DNA of 64,000 nucleotides from Weeksella virosa DSM 16922 (GTDB taxonomy: Bacteria; Bacteroidota; Bacteroidia; Flavobacteriales; Weeksellaceae): the NCBI RefSeq assembly GCF_000189415.1, contig NC_015144.1:501501-565500 (forward strand), given 5' to 3'. The notes under the pieces were generated by a model. That model did not search any database, was not told where the DNA came from, and saw only the letters and a program-made list of their open reading frames with translations. Position 1 is the first letter of the stretch; every line of letters starts with the position of its first letter. The translations under genes were made by a program, and so were the position numbers. Positions 44,499 through 53,762 of the stretch are shown here, in pieces.

Positions 44499-46034
44499 AT
44501 GAATACAACATTTATCCTTATCTGTGTAATTGTCTATTTTTTGGGACTTTTAGTAATTTCCTATTACACAAGTCGAAACTCTGATAATCAGTCGTTTTTC
44601 ATCGGAAACAAAAAAAGTAAATGGTGGCTAGTTGCCTTCGGAATGATCGGGACATCACTCAGCGGTGTTACCTTTATTTCAGTGCCTGGTACAGTGGGGA
44701 AACTCACAGGTACAGAATATATCTACGGCGGTTTCGAATATTATATGATGGTAATAGGTTTTTTCTTAGGTTATTTTATTGTTGCCTTGGTTCTTTTACC
44801 CTTGTACTATCGGATGAATCTAACTTCTATCTATACCTATTTAGGAAAAAGATTCAATGTTGAAGCACATAAAATTGGATCGATATTTTTCATCATCTCT
44901 CGAGGCATCGGTGCTACGGCTCGTCTATATCTCGTAGTCAATGTCTTGCAAATATTTCTATTAGGTCAATTAGGCATACCTTTTTGGTTAACTACTTTTA
45001 TACTTTTGGTAATGATTTTGCTCTACACTTTCGAGGGTGGAGTGAAAACAATTGTGATTACCGATACATTGCAAACTACTTTTATGATTGTGAGTCTCAT
45101 TATTTGTATTGTTTACATCCTAAACAATCTAGACCTATCTGTTAATCAAGCTTTTAACCAATTAAAAGAACAAAACTATACGCATTTTATCAATACCGAT
45201 ATCAACTCAAAAACTTATTTTCTCAAAACATTACTCGGCGGGATTTTCATTACCATTGCCATGACAGGCCTGGACCAAGAAATGATGCAAAAAAACATCT
45301 CTGTTGACAATCTACACAACTCGAAAAAAAATATGCTAACCTTTGCCGGAACCTTACTTTTCGTCAACATAGCCTTCTTGTTTTTAGGTGGATTACTTTA
45401 TATTTACTCGATGCAAAACGGAGGTTTCTATACCGAAAACGGTTTTTTCTTACATCAAGGTGGAGAAAATGTCATGGGCGACGACCTCTTCCCTGCGCTT
45501 TCATTACAAGGATATTTCCCGTTATTTTTATCCGTAATTTTCATAATCGGCCTAATTTCGGCACTCTTCCCATCTGCAGATGGTGCGCTAACAGCTATAA
45601 CAAGCTCTTTTTGTGTAGATTTATTAAAACTAAACGAAGATACAAGCAAAACCGAAAAACAAAAGAAAAGCACCCGACTAAAAGTTCATCTTACATTTAC
45701 CATAATCTTCTTTCTACTGATCTTAATTTTCAAAGCCATCAACGATAAATCGATTGTTTATCTCATCATGGAAGTTGCCGGCTATACGTATGGTCCTCTA
45801 CTGGGTCTTTTTGCTTTCGGGATTCTCACGAAACGAAGCATACATATAAAATGGGGAATTTTAGGAGTAACCCTATTAGCACCCATTCTCAGCTATTGTA
45901 TCAATTATTGGGTAACACATAATTCGGATTATAAAATTGGCGTAGAACTCATTATCCTTAACGGATTCCTCACCTTTCTCGGCTTGTATTTATTGAGTAA
46001 TAAACGTCAAGAAACCCAAACAATCGTAAAATAA
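44499..46034 (+). CDS. Sodium:solute symporter (SSS family)
   Basis: A 511-residue integral membrane protein with about 13 transmembrane helices and the SSS-family pattern: [17 protein letters not shown] near 50-66 in the first helix region, [19 protein letters not shown] near 137-155, [16 protein letters not shown] near 173-188 and the sodium-site region [18 protein letters not shown] near 355-372. Substrates in this family range from sugars to proline and sialic acid; the sequence does not let me choose. It is divergent from recR. Confidence 0.9.
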   Translation: MNTTFILICVIVYFLGLLVISYYTSRNSDNQSFFIGNKKSKWWLVAFGMIGTSLSGVTFISVPGTVGKLTGTEYIYGGFEYYMMVIGFFLGYFIVALVLLPLYYRMNLTSIYTYLGKRFNVEAHKIGSIFFIISRGIGATARLYLVVNVLQIFLLGQLGIPFWLTTFILLVMILLYTFEGGVKTIVITDTLQTTFMIVSLIICIVYILNNLDLSVNQAFNQLKEQNYTHFINTDINSKTYFLKTLLGGIFITIAMTGLDQEMMQKNISVDNLHNSKKNMLTFAGTLLFVNIAFLFLGGLLYIYSMQNGGFYTENGFFLHQGGENVMGDDLFPALSLQGYFPLFLSVIFIIGLISALFPSADGALTAITSSFCVDLLKLNEDTSKTEKQKKSTRLKVHLTFTIIFFLLILIFKAINDKSIVYLIMEVAGYTYGPLLGLFAFGILTKRSIHIKWGILGVTLLAPILSYCINYWVTHNSDYKIGVELIILNGFLTFLGLYLLSNKRQETQTIVK

Positions 46035-46203
46035 TTTTCATAGAAATTAATTAGAATGATATATTCGGTAGGATGAAATATAAAAACACAAAGAAGTTAA
46101 CCATTCATCTTACCGATTTTATTTTGGATGCCATAAAAAAAAAGGAGAAATATTTGATCGAAGAGCTCGGTAAAGAAATTTTGTTTTTTTGTACCTTTAG
46201 ACC

Positions 46204-46443
46204 ATGAATAAACAACTAAAAATGATTTGGGATTTTCGCGGACCCGAAGCAGAAAAAATTGCCGAACATCACGTGATTCATCTCAACGAATATTTGGCAA
46301 AAGAAAAACTAGAAGGCTTTGCAAACCTAGATAAACAGACAGATTTACACACAATAGCTTTTGTCGTAGTCGACGAAAGTCAGATGATGAAAGTTCGTGA
46401 TGAGCTTCGTCCTCATCGGGCAGTTTGGTACGAGCAAGTATAA
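46204..46443 (+). CDS. Conserved-looking small protein of unknown function
   Basis: A 79-residue soluble protein with no signal peptide, beginning MNKQLKMIWDFRGPEAEKIA and ending RDELRPHRAVWYEQV. The composition is ordinary for a folded protein: an N-terminal strand, a His-rich helix (EHHVIHLNEYLAKEK), a strand IAFVVVDES and an amphipathic end. I recall similar small proteins next to flavobacterial transketolase genes, but cannot verify this. No function can be assigned. It lies 86 bases upstream of the transketolase N-terminal half. Confidence 0.75.
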   Translation: MNKQLKMIWDFRGPEAEKIAEHHVIHLNEYLAKEKLEGFANLDKQTDLHTIAFVVVDESQMMKVRDELRPHRAVWYEQV

Positions 46444-46529
46444 TATCCTACCCAAAACATCTTACTGAAAACAATGAGTGAGCTGACAAAAAGTTCAATT
46501 AATTTTACATAAGCATTAACAAACAAAAC

Positions 46530-47375
46530 ATGACACTTCAAGAATTACAAACACAAGTTGTACAAGTACGTCGAGACATTCTTCGCATGGTACATGCCGT
46601 AAACAGCGGTCACCCAGGCGGATCTTTAGGATGTGCAGAATTTTTGGTTGCCTTATACGGTAAACAAATGAATTATTCTACCAAATTTGATATGGATGGA
46701 AAAAATGAAGATCTTTTCTTCTTATCAAACGGACATATTTCGCCAGTACTTTACAGCGTTTTGGCGCGTAACGGTTTTTTTTCGGTAGAAGAATTGGCCA
46801 CCTTCAGAAAATTAAATTCGCGTTTGCAAGGTCATCCTACTACCCACGATCATTTACCAGGAGTCCGTATTGCATCGGGATCTTTGGGACAAGGATTGTC
46901 GGTTGCTTTGGGCGCTGCACAGGCTAAGAAACTAAACAAAGACAACCATCTTATCTATACACTTCACGGTGATGGAGAATTACAAGAGGGACAAATTTGG
47001 GAGGCTTTTATGTATGCTGCCGGAAAAAATGTAGACAATATTATTGCCACAATCGATTACAACGGTCGCCAGATAGATGGAGACACCGACCAAGTTATGC
47101 CTTTAGGAGATTTACAAGCGAAATTAGAAGCTTTCGGATGGGTAGTGTTCAACCAAGAAGAAGGTAATGATTTAGAAAAAATATTACAAACCTTAGAGCA
47201 AGCAAAAGCCGCAACCGGAAAAGGAAAACCGGTGGCAATTCTATTGCATACCGAAATGGGGAATGGTGTTGATTATATGATGGGGACACATGCATGGCAT
47301 GGGAAAGCACCGAATGACGAACAATTAGAAAGCGCATTGCAACAAAACCCAGTCACCCCATTAGGGGATTATTAA
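46530..47375 (+). CDS. Transketolase, N-terminal subunit
   Basis: The 281-residue thiamine-diphosphate-binding half of a split transketolase of the non-oxidative pentose phosphate pathway. Landmarks are VNSGHPGGSLGCAEFLVALYG near 24-44 (given in part), SNGHISPVLYSVL near 69, PTTHDHLPGVRIASGSLGQG near 104 and the diphosphate-binding HGDGELQEGQIWEAFM near 145-160. The partner half is encoded at 48850, not directly next to it as usual: a gene for an exported protein lies between. All three are on the same strand with gaps below 30 bases. Confidence 0.94.
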   Translation: MTLQELQTQVVQVRRDILRMVHAVNSGHPGGSLGCAEFLVALYGKQMNYSTKFDMDGKNEDLFFLSNGHISPVLYSVLARNGFFSVEELATFRKLNSRLQGHPTTHDHLPGVRIASGSLGQGLSVALGAAQAKKLNKDNHLIYTLHGDGELQEGQIWEAFMYAAGKNVDNIIATIDYNGRQIDGDTDQVMPLGDLQAKLEAFGWVVFNQEEGNDLEKILQTLEQAKAATGKGKPVAILLHTEMGNGVDYMMGTHAWHGKAPNDEQLESALQQNPVTPLGDY

Positions 47376-47404
47376 GCATCATAAAAAACAACCCAAACAA
47401 GCGT

Positions 47405-48823
47405 ATGAGAAAAATTCTTTTCATCTTCGGTTTAGTTGCCACGAATTGTCTGGTTTTCGGACAAAACAAAAACTCTATAGAATTTACAAAACTTCTTACC
47501 TATCAGCAACAAAAGGTTACTGATGTAAATATTAAGATTACGGTAATGACTGACAAAACCAATCACAATAACTTTATTGGTTTCACTCCTAATTACTTCA
47601 GCAATGCGGTATTGAACAAAGGTCGATTGATTCTTGTAGACACACCACCGTTGATGAATACCTTAGAAGTATCAGAAAATTTTAATTTCTATTCGAGCAG
47701 TAACATCGAATCATTTAGTCAGTTATTTATTTCACCCAAAACTTTAGAAAGTTTAGACTCTAAACAAACTTTTAACGGCAAAAGTTGTCAAGAGTATATG
47801 GCTACTATAGAAGGAGAAGCATCAGATTTTTTAGGACAATCGGTCTATTTTTGTATCGATGAGAGCAGTCCTTATAAAAACGTGCAATCTCTCTTCCCGA
47901 ATGTTGATAAAGATGGTTTGTTGGTTGCTTTTGGTATGAATAGTTCCGAGAATCCTTTGGTTTTAAGTTCTGAAAAAACAATCAGCGTGAAAGTTGATTT
48001 TGATTTTGAGAAGAATTTGGAGAAATTCAATACTATTTTAGCAGACTATAAAATCAAAGAAGATTCTATCAATAACATCGAATGGAGCTATGAAGATTTA
48101 GATTCTGCCGCTTATGAACCAAATTTCGTGTATTATACGCCGATTTGTTCGTACTATCAAGATGATTTAGAAAGTAAAACTCAACCTTTTTTAGTTCGCT
48201 ATGCAACTGAAATTTGTGGGATGATGACCGATTCTAATTATGATGGTGTAGAGGATTATGACAAAGAAACGATTGATAAATATGTACAAAGTCGAATCAA
48301 ATCCTATCCAAAAGATCTAAAGAAAGCGAAGCTTATTTCATCGAAAGAAGTGAAAGAACTAAAAGCCGAAATGAAACGTTTGTGGGACGAATCGAAAGAT
48401 TATAAAACCACACTTACGGATACTTCTGATTACGATGCAGCGTATGCAGCCGTTGATAGTGCAGCAGCTTATGCTTATGAAGAGATTAGACCGTACGAAT
48501 CATCATACAAACAACAATCGATAAAAGACATGAGTTTGGCGATAGACTATGTAGACTCATCGATGCTAAAAGCTATTCCGGACTATTGTACCAATGTTCG
48601 AGAAGGCGTTCCTAATTTCGACAATGCGCAAGTGAAAGATCTTTTACTAAACTATGCTGGACAAGTGTGCGATTTGTACATCTCAGAATATAGCGGCAAC
48701 GTTTACATGAAAGGCACAATCGACGCTTTACGTAGAAGTATGCTAGAATTACACAAAACATACCCTAACTTAAACAATAAAGACAAACAAAAACTAACCG
48801 ATTATTTAGATCGATTAGATTAA
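47405..48823 (+). CDS. Exported protein of unknown function between the transketolase halves
   Basis: A 472-residue protein with a cleavable signal peptide (MRKILFIFGLVATNCLVFG, cut before QNKN) and no lipobox, so it is periplasmic or outer-membrane associated. Residues about 20-210 look beta-rich; 215-330 are acidic with charged helices (KKAKLISSKEVKELKAEMK); 330-470 are helical and rich in Asp, Ser and Tyr (TSDYDAAYAAVDSAAAYAY). Cys residues occur in pairs along the chain (e.g. near 131, 147, 247, 270), which could form disulfides. I recognise no family. It starts 29 bases after the transketolase N-half and ends 26 bases before the C-half, so it is almost certainly co-transcribed with them. 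Confidence 0.85.
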   Translation: MRKILFIFGLVATNCLVFGQNKNSIEFTKLLTYQQQKVTDVNIKITVMTDKTNHNNFIGFTPNYFSNAVLNKGRLILVDTPPLMNTLEVSENFNFYSSSNIESFSQLFISPKTLESLDSKQTFNGKSCQEYMATIEGEASDFLGQSVYFCIDESSPYKNVQSLFPNVDKDGLLVAFGMNSSENPLVLSSEKTISVKVDFDFEKNLEKFNTILADYKIKEDSINNIEWSYEDLDSAAYEPNFVYYTPICSYYQDDLESKTQPFLVRYATEICGMMTDSNYDGVEDYDKETIDKYVQSRIKSYPKDLKKAKLISSKEVKELKAEMKRLWDESKDYKTTLTDTSDYDAAYAAVDSAAAYAYEEIRPYESSYKQQSIKDMSLAIDYVDSSMLKAIPDYCTNVREGVPNFDNAQVKDLLLNYAGQVCDLYISEYSGNVYMKGTIDALRRSMLELHKTYPNLNNKDKQKLTDYLDRLD

Positions 48824-48849
48824 TAACTAAATAAAAACAAACACATAAA

Positions 48850-49794
48850 ATGATCAATTTAGAGTTTTCTGAAAAGAAAGATACCCGAAGTGGATTTGGC
48901 GACGGACTTACCGAGCTAGGCCGCAATAACCCGAATGTTGTTGCCCTTTGTGCTGACTTGGTAGGCTCGCTAAAAATGGACCAATTCATCAAAGAAAATC
49001 CGGATAGATTTTTCCAGATAGGGATTGCAGAAGCCAATATGATGGGCATTGCAGCCGGTCTTACGATTGGCGGGAAGATTCCATTTACCGGTACTTTTGC
49101 CGAATTTTCGACGGCGCGTGTGTACGATCAAATTCGTCAATCGATAGCTTATTCTAATAAGAATGTAAAAATTTGTGCCTCTCACGCAGGACTAACTTTG
49201 GGTGAAGACGGTGCAACGCATCAAACGTTAGAAGATATTGGTTTGATGAAAATGTTGCCCGGAATGGTTGTTATCAATCCGTGCGATTATAACCAAACCA
49301 AAGCTGCAACCTTGGCAATTGCCGAGTACGAAGGACCAGTTTATCTACGCTTTGGTCGACCTGCTGTACCCGTTTTCACGCCAGCTGATCAGAAATTCGA
49401 GATCGGAAAAGGTATTTTGATGCACGAAGGAAAAGACGTCACGATCGTTGCGACTGGACATTTGGTATGGGAAGCAATGGTTGCTATTGATGCTTTAGAA
49501 AAAGAAGGAATTTCTTGCGAGTTAATCAACATCCATACAATAAAACCATTGGATGAAGAGATAATTCTGAATTCGGTGAAGAAAACTGATCGAATAGTGA
49601 CAGCAGAAGAGCATAACTATTTAGGAGGTTTGGGCGAATCTGTTGCCGGACTTTTAGCAAGAAAACACCCGACCAAACAAGCTTTTGTAGCGGTAAACGA
49701 TACTTTTGGCGAAAGTGGTACTCCTGCCGAATTGATGAAAAAATATGAAATCGATTCGAATGCAGTGATCGAAAAAGTGAAAAGTTTATTCTAA
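48850..49794 (+). CDS. Transketolase, C-terminal subunit
   Basis: The 314-residue pyrimidine-binding and C-terminal half of the split transketolase. It shows GFGDGLTELGRNNPNVVALCADL near 14-36 (in part), FQIGIAEANMMGIAAGLTIGG near 58 with the catalytic Glu, the ASHAGLTLGEDGATHQTLED segment near 110-129, and the C-terminal DVTIVATGHLVWEAMVA domain. It forms one enzyme with the product of 46530-47375, transferring two-carbon units between sugar phosphates. It ends the operon before a strong terminator. Confidence 0.94.
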   Translation: MINLEFSEKKDTRSGFGDGLTELGRNNPNVVALCADLVGSLKMDQFIKENPDRFFQIGIAEANMMGIAAGLTIGGKIPFTGTFAEFSTARVYDQIRQSIAYSNKNVKICASHAGLTLGEDGATHQTLEDIGLMKMLPGMVVINPCDYNQTKAATLAIAEYEGPVYLRFGRPAVPVFTPADQKFEIGKGILMHEGKDVTIVATGHLVWEAMVAIDALEKEGISCELINIHTIKPLDEEIILNSVKKTDRIVTAEEHNYLGGLGESVAGLLARKHPTKQAFVAVNDTFGESGTPAELMKKYEIDSNAVIEKVKSLF

Positions 49795-49815
49795 CTTCTC
49801 ATCGCTTATAAAGAA

Positions 49816-49845
49816 TAAAAAGCCTGCAGTATGCAGGTTTTTTTT
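49816..49845 (+). terminator. Terminator of the transketolase operon
   Basis: CCTGCA and TGCAGG with a 3-base loop, flanked by an A-run and followed by eight T, 20 bases after the stop codon. Confidence 0.85.
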
Positions 49846-49939
49846 GATGAATATATCGATACACAAACAATATTAAAGAATGTAGAAAGTGAATTTCGTG
49901 CACTCTAAAAATACGCATTGGTATAGATAATGATTTACA
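49846..49939. other. Intergenic stretch with no recognised feature
   Basis: AT-rich DNA between the transketolase terminator and the decayed RHS-like fragment. I see no gene, RNA or repeat in it. Confidence 0.5.
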
Positions 49940-50178
49940 TAAATAAATGCTCTGTCAAAAATAATATATTCATTTATTATCAATGACCCAGTTTATTTTA
50001 CACCCTCAAAGAAATTACCACCCGATAAGGCAGAACCTACTCCGCCACTAAGCGCACCAAAGGTAACAATTCCGGCGGTGTTTTCGGCAAAGTGAGAAGA
50101 GAGAGTTGTGTGCATACTTTGAGATTTCTGATAACGTGGATTAAAGATGAAAATCGGAATTTCGAACACTTTAAAAAC
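49940..50178 (-). pseudogene. Decayed fragment resembling an RHS/YD-repeat protein C-terminal region
   Basis: On the minus strand the frame from 50178 to a TAA at 49993 encodes 61 residues, with no start codon near its head. It includes FGALSGGVGSALSGGNFFEGVK, quoted here only to its first 20 as FGALSGGVGSALSGGNFFEG. That pattern is characteristic of the region after the hydrophobic core in RHS-type toxins and related Bacteroidetes repeat proteins, where it usually continues as a Lys-Thr-Gly. Here the TAA interrupts exactly between the Lys and a following Thr-Gly, so the old frame seems to continue to about 49940. It is a remnant, not a working gene. Identification is by pattern memory only. 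Confidence 0.4.
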
Positions 50179-50201
50179 CTAATTGGTATAATATTAATAA
50201 T

Positions 50202-50423
50202 CTAACAGAACATAAAATTTGGATCTGCCCACTGATTGACAGATGCAACTTCAACGTATAGGTGTATTGTTTTTATTCCATCTTTCACAAAAAGGCGATA
50301 ACCAGAAAGATCATATTTATCGGTTCCCATAGTGATCTTACCCGTACTATAAACACTCATGGTTTTAGAGTCATATAGTCCAGCAAAAACATATCGCTGA
50401 ACACCCGATTGATTAGGTACCAT
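50202..50423 (-). CDS. Short hypothetical protein, possibly part of a degraded region
   Basis: A 73-residue frame starting at an ATG at 50423. The sequence (MVPNQSGVQRYVFAGLYDSK at the start, ending QWADPNFMFC) is not low-complexity and alternates hydrophobic and polar residues as in a small beta-rich domain. There is no signal peptide. I recognise no family. It lies between the gldN terminator and the RHS-like remnant on the same strand, so it may itself be a remnant of an accessory gene. Confidence 0.45.
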   Translation of the reverse strand: MVPNQSGVQRYVFAGLYDSKTMSVYSTGKITMGTDKYDLSGYRLFVKDGIKTIHLYVEVASVNQWADPNFMFC

Positions 50424-50452
50424 ATTGATTTCAATTATTCTCCCTTACCTAA

Positions 50453-50491
50453 TAAAAAAATCGTGAACGCTAACCGTTCACGATTTTTTTT
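50453..50491 (-). terminator. Terminator of the gldKLMN operon
   Basis: TCGTGAACG and CGTTCACGA form a perfect 9-bp stem with a 5-base loop, flanked by A-run and T-run on both sides. It lies 25 bases beyond the gldN stop codon and can work on either strand. Confidence 0.9.
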
Positions 50492-50515
50492 ATAGATGAA
50501 TACTTTATTATTTCA

Positions 50516-51418
50516 TTAATAATGCCACATATCGGCTTCTGATTGTAGAATACTCTCTCTGATTCGATCATTTTCTTCTAGCTGACCTTTGGCATCTTTT
50601 GGTATATAATCCTCGATCGGACGGTTACCATAAGCGGTTTGAGCTTTGTAGATTACCGATGAAAATCGGCGTGCATTCAACATATCATCGTACGAAATAC
50701 TTGATGAAGAGTTGTTTGGGTTAAACACTTTATAGTTGGCTAAAACATCACGTGCTCCAGGATAATAAATCCAGAAAAGATCCACAAACTCACCATCGTT
50801 GAATTCGGTTCCTAAAGTTTGTGCATCCGGTCCCATAATCGACAGGCCTAATAAACGATAGCGCATTTCGCCCAAACGTTTATCGATGTACCACATACCT
50901 TTTACTTTGATCATTTTGATGTCTTGTGTATCGATATTGAATCGGAAGATCCCTCCTTCGTCTGGTGTTTCACCTGCTTCTACTTGTTGACGGTAGAAAT
51001 CGGTTGTATCCACTTTCTCCGCACGCGCCATAATTTGATCATACGTCATTTTTTGTTTGAAGAATTCATCATCATACACTTCGGTAATTTTACCACTTCT
51101 GATTCCTTCTACCAACGCATCATACAAAGAAGCTGATTCTTGTACCAAACCGTCAGTTTGTCTATAATAGGGTTGATTGAGACGCTCGTTAAGATCAATA
51201 ACTTCCCAAACCACTTTCGACCATATTACATCTTTTTCTTCTGTATACCCATATTCTAATGGTTTTACTGCTAAACTAATAGAGTCACCTGCAGCATCAA
51301 CTTTCACCAAATCGGCACGTTGCTTTCTCAATTCTTCTGGGCTTTTCGCATTCAATATACTTTGTGCATATGTTGCGACAGAGAGAAAACTCATGATGCC
51401 AAACAAAAGATTCTTCAT
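50516..51418 (-). CDS. gldN: Gliding motility / type IX secretion protein GldN (PorN)
   Basis: GldN is a periplasmic component that forms a ring with the lipoprotein GldK at the outer membrane and contacts GldM in the type IX secretion machine. The 300 residues start with a signal peptide (LSVATYAQS region). Typical family segments are DVIWSKVVWEVIDLNERLNQ near 58-77, GGIFRFNIDTQDIKMIKVKG near 154 and DLFWIYYPGARDVLANYKVFN near 211 (in part). It is 13 bases after gldM, the last gene of gldK-gldL-gldM-gldN, and is followed by a terminator. Confidence 0.96.
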   Translation of the reverse strand: MKNLLFGIMSFLSVATYAQSILNAKSPEELRKQRADLVKVDAAGDSISLAVKPLEYGYTEEKDVIWSKVVWEVIDLNERLNQPYYRQTDGLVQESASLYDALVEGIRSGKITEVYDDEFFKQKMTYDQIMARAEKVDTTDFYRQQVEAGETPDEGGIFRFNIDTQDIKMIKVKGMWYIDKRLGEMRYRLLGLSIMGPDAQTLGTEFNDGEFVDLFWIYYPGARDVLANYKVFNPNNSSSSISYDDMLNARRFSSVIYKAQTAYGNRPIEDYIPKDAKGQLEENDRIRESILQSEADMWHY

Positions 51419-51431
51419 ATCTATATCTATT

Positions 51432-52991
51432 TTATCTTACCTCAATCGTCACTGAAGATGCTTCTCCAGACTGACCTGAGTTTGTTTTATACTTAATATC
51501 GAATACGCCTACCACGTCTCCTTTTTGTGCTTTACTTAGTGCAGCTGCTGCTCCACTCATCTTGTTTCCTGAAACTCTAACAGTTGGTTGCCCCGGAACT
51601 TTTACGTTGAACGAAGTTACCTCACCCGTGATCGGGAACAAGAAATCTGGCCAATCTATACGTACAGTTTGCCCAGCAAGACCATTGGCTGGAATGGCTT
51701 GTGAAGTTTGTCCTAAAATATGACCACGTGCTGGCGGAACAGGTTTGATTCTGAATGTTTCTCTTACCGAAATTGTTCTACCCGAACTTGCTTTGGCCGA
51801 TGCTGTGAACACTACTTCGCTTCCACCTGCAGGGGTATAGTTCCATTTGTTGGCTCCTGCACCCGATAAGCTACCCGAAGAGGCTGTAAGGCTTACTGCA
51901 CTGTTGGCTCCATTGATGGTTGCAGAAATTGGGTTACTTACTCCACGGTAAACTACACGTAAATTATCGGCAACAATAGAACCTCCTGTTGGATCCTTCT
52001 CTATAACTTCTTTGAATTTCACATCAGAAGTTTGCGCAACTACTTGGTAGGTAGATGGAACAATTTGTACGGTTTTGTTTTCTCCATCTGCATCCCTATA
52101 CGTTAAAGAACCCGTTAGTTTATGAATTCCGATAGAACCGGTATTCAATTTCAGAGTTGCTTTTCCGTTCACGATTTGTGCGTTTCCTGCACTAGTTGCG
52201 ACACTACCTGTAAGGCTATTGTCATAGGCTCCTAATACAACGTTCAGAGCAACGTCTGATCCTTGTTCTACTATTCCAGGAGATAAGAAAAGTCCTTCGA
52301 ATGCGTTGAGTTCGATTTTCTCTTTCAATTTACCTGATAATAGATCGCGAACGATGTTTCCCTCTAGTGTACGAGCATCTACTTGTAATTTAGTAAAGTT
52401 TGTCAATGCAGCAACCATCGGCTGGTCATAGAATTTTTCATTCAACCAATTCTGTTTTTTACTTTTCGATTCGGTATTGAAAAATGAAAGTATACTGTTT
52501 CTTGATGATTGATCATTCCCTACATATCCTAAAAGAAATTTCTGAAATTCGTTGATTCTTTTTACCAACTCTTGACCTTTTTGGTTTCCATTATCTGCTT
52601 TTCCTCCTTTGAAAAGTAGAGATACGATAGGTTCTGTATTCTGTAATGAGTTGTAATCGGTATCTTCTGCACCTGCTATGTAATCGGTACCGATTAATTC
52701 TTTTTTCAGACTATCGATAAAGTTTACAAATTCATTAGTTTTTGCTTTTACCAAACCGGCTTTTTCATCGGTAACTTGGTAGGCTGGGTCTTCTTCTGCT
52801 TTTTTCTTAATTTGTTGATAGAAGGTTGCGTTGTTATCAGCGGTTAATTTTGCCGATTCTTCAAGGGTAATATTGATACTCTCAAAAGACCGCAACACCT
52901 CACGATCCACATTCATCGCCATCATTGCAATGAATACAAGATACATTAGGTTGATCATCTTCTGACGACCAGTTAGTCTTTTTCCTGCCAT
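51432..52991 (-). CDS. gldM: Gliding motility / type IX secretion protein GldM (PorM)
   Basis: GldM and GldL form the inner-membrane motor that powers type IX secretion and gliding. The 519 residues have one transmembrane helix near 13-27 (INLMYLVFIAMMAMNV) and a long periplasmic part folding into a row of domains that reach GldN at the outer membrane. The Gly/Ser-rich middle (SGSLSGAGANKWNYTPAGG) and the C-terminal PVPPARGHILGQTSQAIPA region are characteristic. It lies between gldL (50 bases upstream) and gldN (13 bases downstream). Confidence 0.96.
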   Translation of the reverse strand: MAGKRLTGRQKMINLMYLVFIAMMAMNVDREVLRSFESINITLEESAKLTADNNATFYQQIKKKAEEDPAYQVTDEKAGLVKAKTNEFVNFIDSLKKELIGTDYIAGAEDTDYNSLQNTEPIVSLLFKGGKADNGNQKGQELVKRINEFQKFLLGYVGNDQSSRNSILSFFNTESKSKKQNWLNEKFYDQPMVAALTNFTKLQVDARTLEGNIVRDLLSGKLKEKIELNAFEGLFLSPGIVEQGSDVALNVVLGAYDNSLTGSVATSAGNAQIVNGKATLKLNTGSIGIHKLTGSLTYRDADGENKTVQIVPSTYQVVAQTSDVKFKEVIEKDPTGGSIVADNLRVVYRGVSNPISATINGANSAVSLTASSGSLSGAGANKWNYTPAGGSEVVFTASAKASSGRTISVRETFRIKPVPPARGHILGQTSQAIPANGLAGQTVRIDWPDFLFPITGEVTSFNVKVPGQPTVRVSGNKMSGAAAALSKAQKGDVVGVFDIKYKTNSGQSGEASSVTIEVR

Positions 52992-53041
52992 TTTATTTTA
53001 TCGTAGTGTTAATAATAAGTTGTTTATGATTGGGTAGGATA

Positions 53042-53719
53042 TTATTGATTTACGCGCATTGCGTTCAACATACCTCCGTAAACTTTGTTCAATGCATTGA
53101 TGTTTTCTGATAACGATTGCATTTCTTTCAGGAATTGCTCTGAGCTACCAGAAGATTTTTGCATCTCTTCGATAAACTGCTTATTAAGTTCTACTTGTTT
53201 TCTGCTATTCTCGATTTGTTGCGCATATAAGGTATTCAAAGAACTAATGTTTTCTGACGCCTTCAACATTTCTGCTCCATATTTTTCGGTAGAAGCAACG
53301 GCAGAAGTTGTAGTATTTAGCTCACTTACAGCCGATCCAAATTTATCCAATGATGTACGTAAGCGTTCGAAAACTTCTTTATCTAATTTTGCTTCAGCCA
53401 AAACTTTATCCAGCTCTGCTGTCAAATTATTTCCTGCTCCTACAACTGCTTGTGCAGAGCGATTTACTCTGGCTTTTCCATCTACCAGTTCTGGGTAAAC
53501 AACTTCCCAATCATACTCTCCAGAAGGTTTATCAAAAAATGCAGCATACATAAAGACGAGTGCTTCTGCCACTAATCCGATTGATAAGATAATATTGGCA
53601 CTAATCCCTAGAGGACTTGTATGCGTGATTTTACATAGTGCCCCAATAATTACTACTGCGGCGAAAAAGTTATAAAGAAAATTTGTTAATCTTTCTTGTT
53701 TTGTAGCTTGTGCTGCCAT
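53042..53719 (-). CDS. gldL: Gliding motility / type IX secretion protein GldL (PorL)
   Basis: GldL is the cytoplasmic-membrane stator-like partner of GldM; the complex uses the proton gradient. The 225-residue protein has two N-terminal transmembrane helices (about 12-30 and 37-60: FFAAVVIIGALCKITH and LGLVAEALVFMYAAFF-like), followed by a long cytoplasmic helical tail with Ser/Glu/Asn-rich coiled coil from about 95 to the end. A conserved Glu (VAEAL) sits in the second helix, the position proposed to carry protons. It is the second gene of the operon. Confidence 0.95.
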   Translation of the reverse strand: MAAQATKQERLTNFLYNFFAAVVIIGALCKITHTSPLGISANIILSIGLVAEALVFMYAAFFDKPSGEYDWEVVYPELVDGKARVNRSAQAVVGAGNNLTAELDKVLAEAKLDKEVFERLRTSLDKFGSAVSELNTTTSAVASTEKYGAEMLKASENISSLNTLYAQQIENSRKQVELNKQFIEEMQKSSGSSEQFLKEMQSLSENINALNKVYGGMLNAMRVNQ

Positions 53720-53762
53720 AATTGTGTTCTGTATTAAATTCTTATTTAGAGTATAGGTTTTC

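Noticed and set aside
44446-44511. Longer RecR with 22 extra residues
   Set aside because: The extension covers both -7 promoter elements and overlaps the divergent symporter gene; the standard RecR start is at 44445.
46073-46206. 44-codon frame ending in ATGA overlap with the gene at 46204
   Set aside because: The ATG is part of the recurring GGTAGGATGAAATA motif and the product (Lys-rich, no domain) looks like chance in AT-rich DNA. The coupling overlap is suggestive, but not enough to call a gene.
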